A DNA stretch of 64,000 nucleotides from Rhizobium bangladeshense (GTDB lineage Bacteria > Pseudomonadota > Alphaproteobacteria > Rhizobiales > Rhizobiaceae). This document shows positions 63,336 to 64,000 of this stretch, piece by piece; the first letter of the stretch is position 1; every line of letters begins with the position of its first letter. The notes beneath the pieces are model-generated. The model worked only from the letters and a program-made list of their open reading frames with translations, was not told the DNA's origin and did not search any database. Made by a program: the position numbers and the translations under genes. The DNA lies in contig NZ_CP071612.1 of assembly GCF_017357245.1 (NCBI RefSeq), positions 1,739,001 to 1,803,000 on the forward strand, read 5' to 3'.

Positions 63336-64000
63336 ATGTCGGAAGATGAGCATGCCCCATCGAATGCTGTCTTTTCGGGATCCGATGAGCCCGAGAAGCC
63401 CGCTGAGCGCTTTAAACTCGGCCTCTGCCTTTCGGGCGGCGGCTATCGGGCCATGCTTTTCCATGCGGGATCGCTCGCGAGGCTCAACGAGGCTGGTCTT
63501 CTGGCGAAGCTCGATATGATTTCATCTGTCTCTGGCGGATCTATCGCATCTGGTCTGTTGGCCTATGTGTGGCCACGGCTGGTGTTCCAAAACGACGTCG
63601 CCGTCAACTTCAGGACGGAATACGTGGATCGCATTCTCGCCTTCAGCCAGGTGTTTGCGGATGGACCGAGCTTCCTGAAAGGGGTGTTCAATCCGTTCTC
63701 GAGCGCGGCCGAGGAAGCCGCCAAACTCTATGAGCGACATCTATTCGATGGAAAGTCGCCAACCCTCAGAGATCTTCCACGCTCGCCCTGGTTCGTATTT
63801 TGTTCCAGCAATCTCAGCACTGGTTCGCTCTTCCGAATGTCGAACCGCTATATCGCGGATTACCGGATCGGGGTGTCGTTTCATCCCGCACTTTCGCTCG
63901 CGACCGCGGTTGCCGCTTCGGCGGCGTTCCCTCCCGTGCTGTCGCCGCTGCGATTGGAGCTGTCGCAGTTCCCCTGGAAAAGAGAAAAGCTCGATGACAC
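63336..64000 (+). CDS. Patatin-like phospholipase, N-terminal part (3' end outside window)
   Basis: The frame opens at ATG 63336 after GAGG and runs off the window (221 complete codons). It has the patatin motifs: oxyanion loop LCLSGGGYRAMLFHAG (near residue 33) and nucleophile Ser in SSVSGGSIASGLL. The catalytic Asp (DGG) would lie beyond the edge. Members are lipid acyl hydrolases, often membrane-associated. No signal peptide is seen. Confidence 0.85.
   Translation, partial: MSEDEHAPSNAVFSGSDEPEKPAERFKLGLCLSGGGYRAMLFHAGSLARLNEAGLLAKLDMISSVSGGSIASGLLAYVWPRLVFQNDVAVNFRTEYVDRILAFSQVFADGPSFLKGVFNPFSSAAEEAAKLYERHLFDGKSPTLRDLPRSPWFVFCSSNLSTGSLFRMSNRYIADYRIGVSFHPALSLATAVAASAAFPPVLSPLRLELSQFPWKREKLDD

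Overview
The window is a stretch of a GC-rich alphaproteobacterial chromosome, most likely Rhizobium (R. etli/R. leguminosarum group). This is inferred from the alpha-type order of the S10-spc-alpha ribosomal cluster, the BA14K and DUF1236 family proteins, the EcfG-type promoters, the rhizobial style of the palindromic repeats and the tyrosine-degradation genes. I see no rRNA, tRNA, CRISPR array, insertion sequence or prophage.

Layout. (1) 1-12.5 kb: ribosomal protein cluster from the end of rplB to rplQ, with secY, adk and rpoA. Unusually, most of the larger gaps in it hold a terminator-like hairpin followed by a second structured leader close to the next start codon. (2) 12.6-28.9 kb: ordinary housekeeping and accessory genes: msrPQ (periplasmic methionine sulfoxide repair), ilvD, an LprI-like secreted protein, a DUF1232 protein, a Deg-type protease overlapping rarA, two alpha/beta hydrolases (one lacking its nucleophile serine), a PanE-like reductase, an SDR divergent from a LysR regulator, a nucleoside 2-deoxyribosyltransferase-like protein, an AhpD-like protein and a PAS-PAS histidine kinase. 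(3) 29.1-45.3 kb: a 16-kb, twelve-gene, same-strand catabolic operon. It opens with a LacI-family regulator preceded by a perfect palindromic operator. It encodes a family-I CoA-transferase, enoyl-CoA hydratase, aldehyde dehydrogenase, a complete CUT1-type ABC importer, two GMC flavoprotein oxidoreductases, a Gfo/Idh/MocA dehydrogenase and a fumarate-reductase-like flavoprotein. The substrate is unknown and this is the best candidate for an undescribed system. (4) 45.3-56.1 kb: a patchwork of small, envelope or stress-type genes (disordered and single-TM small proteins, xthA-type nuclease, GFA-like zinc protein, Gly-rich secreted protein, NarX/NarL-like two-component pair, methyltransferase, DUF1236, BA14K, HARP-like tandem-repeat protein, L,D-transpeptidase). 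Three promoters match the general stress sigma factor EcfG. (5) 56.2-62.4 kb: phenylalanine/tyrosine catabolism: phhA and hppD-hmgA-fahA-maiA, each side facing a divergent AsnC/Lrp-type regulator. (6) 62.4-64 kb: a MEKHLA-domain protein and the beginning of a patatin-like phospholipase cut by the window edge.

How the genes work together. The aromatic block is a complete route from phenylalanine to fumarate and acetoacetate, apart from the aminotransferase. The LacI operon reads as import of a sugar-like or glycoside compound, oxidation of hydroxyl groups by flavin and NAD enzymes, oxidation of an aldehyde to an acid, CoA activation by transfer, and hydration of an enoyl-CoA. That order is inference from enzyme classes. 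All functional calls are from reading the sequence; no database search was run.
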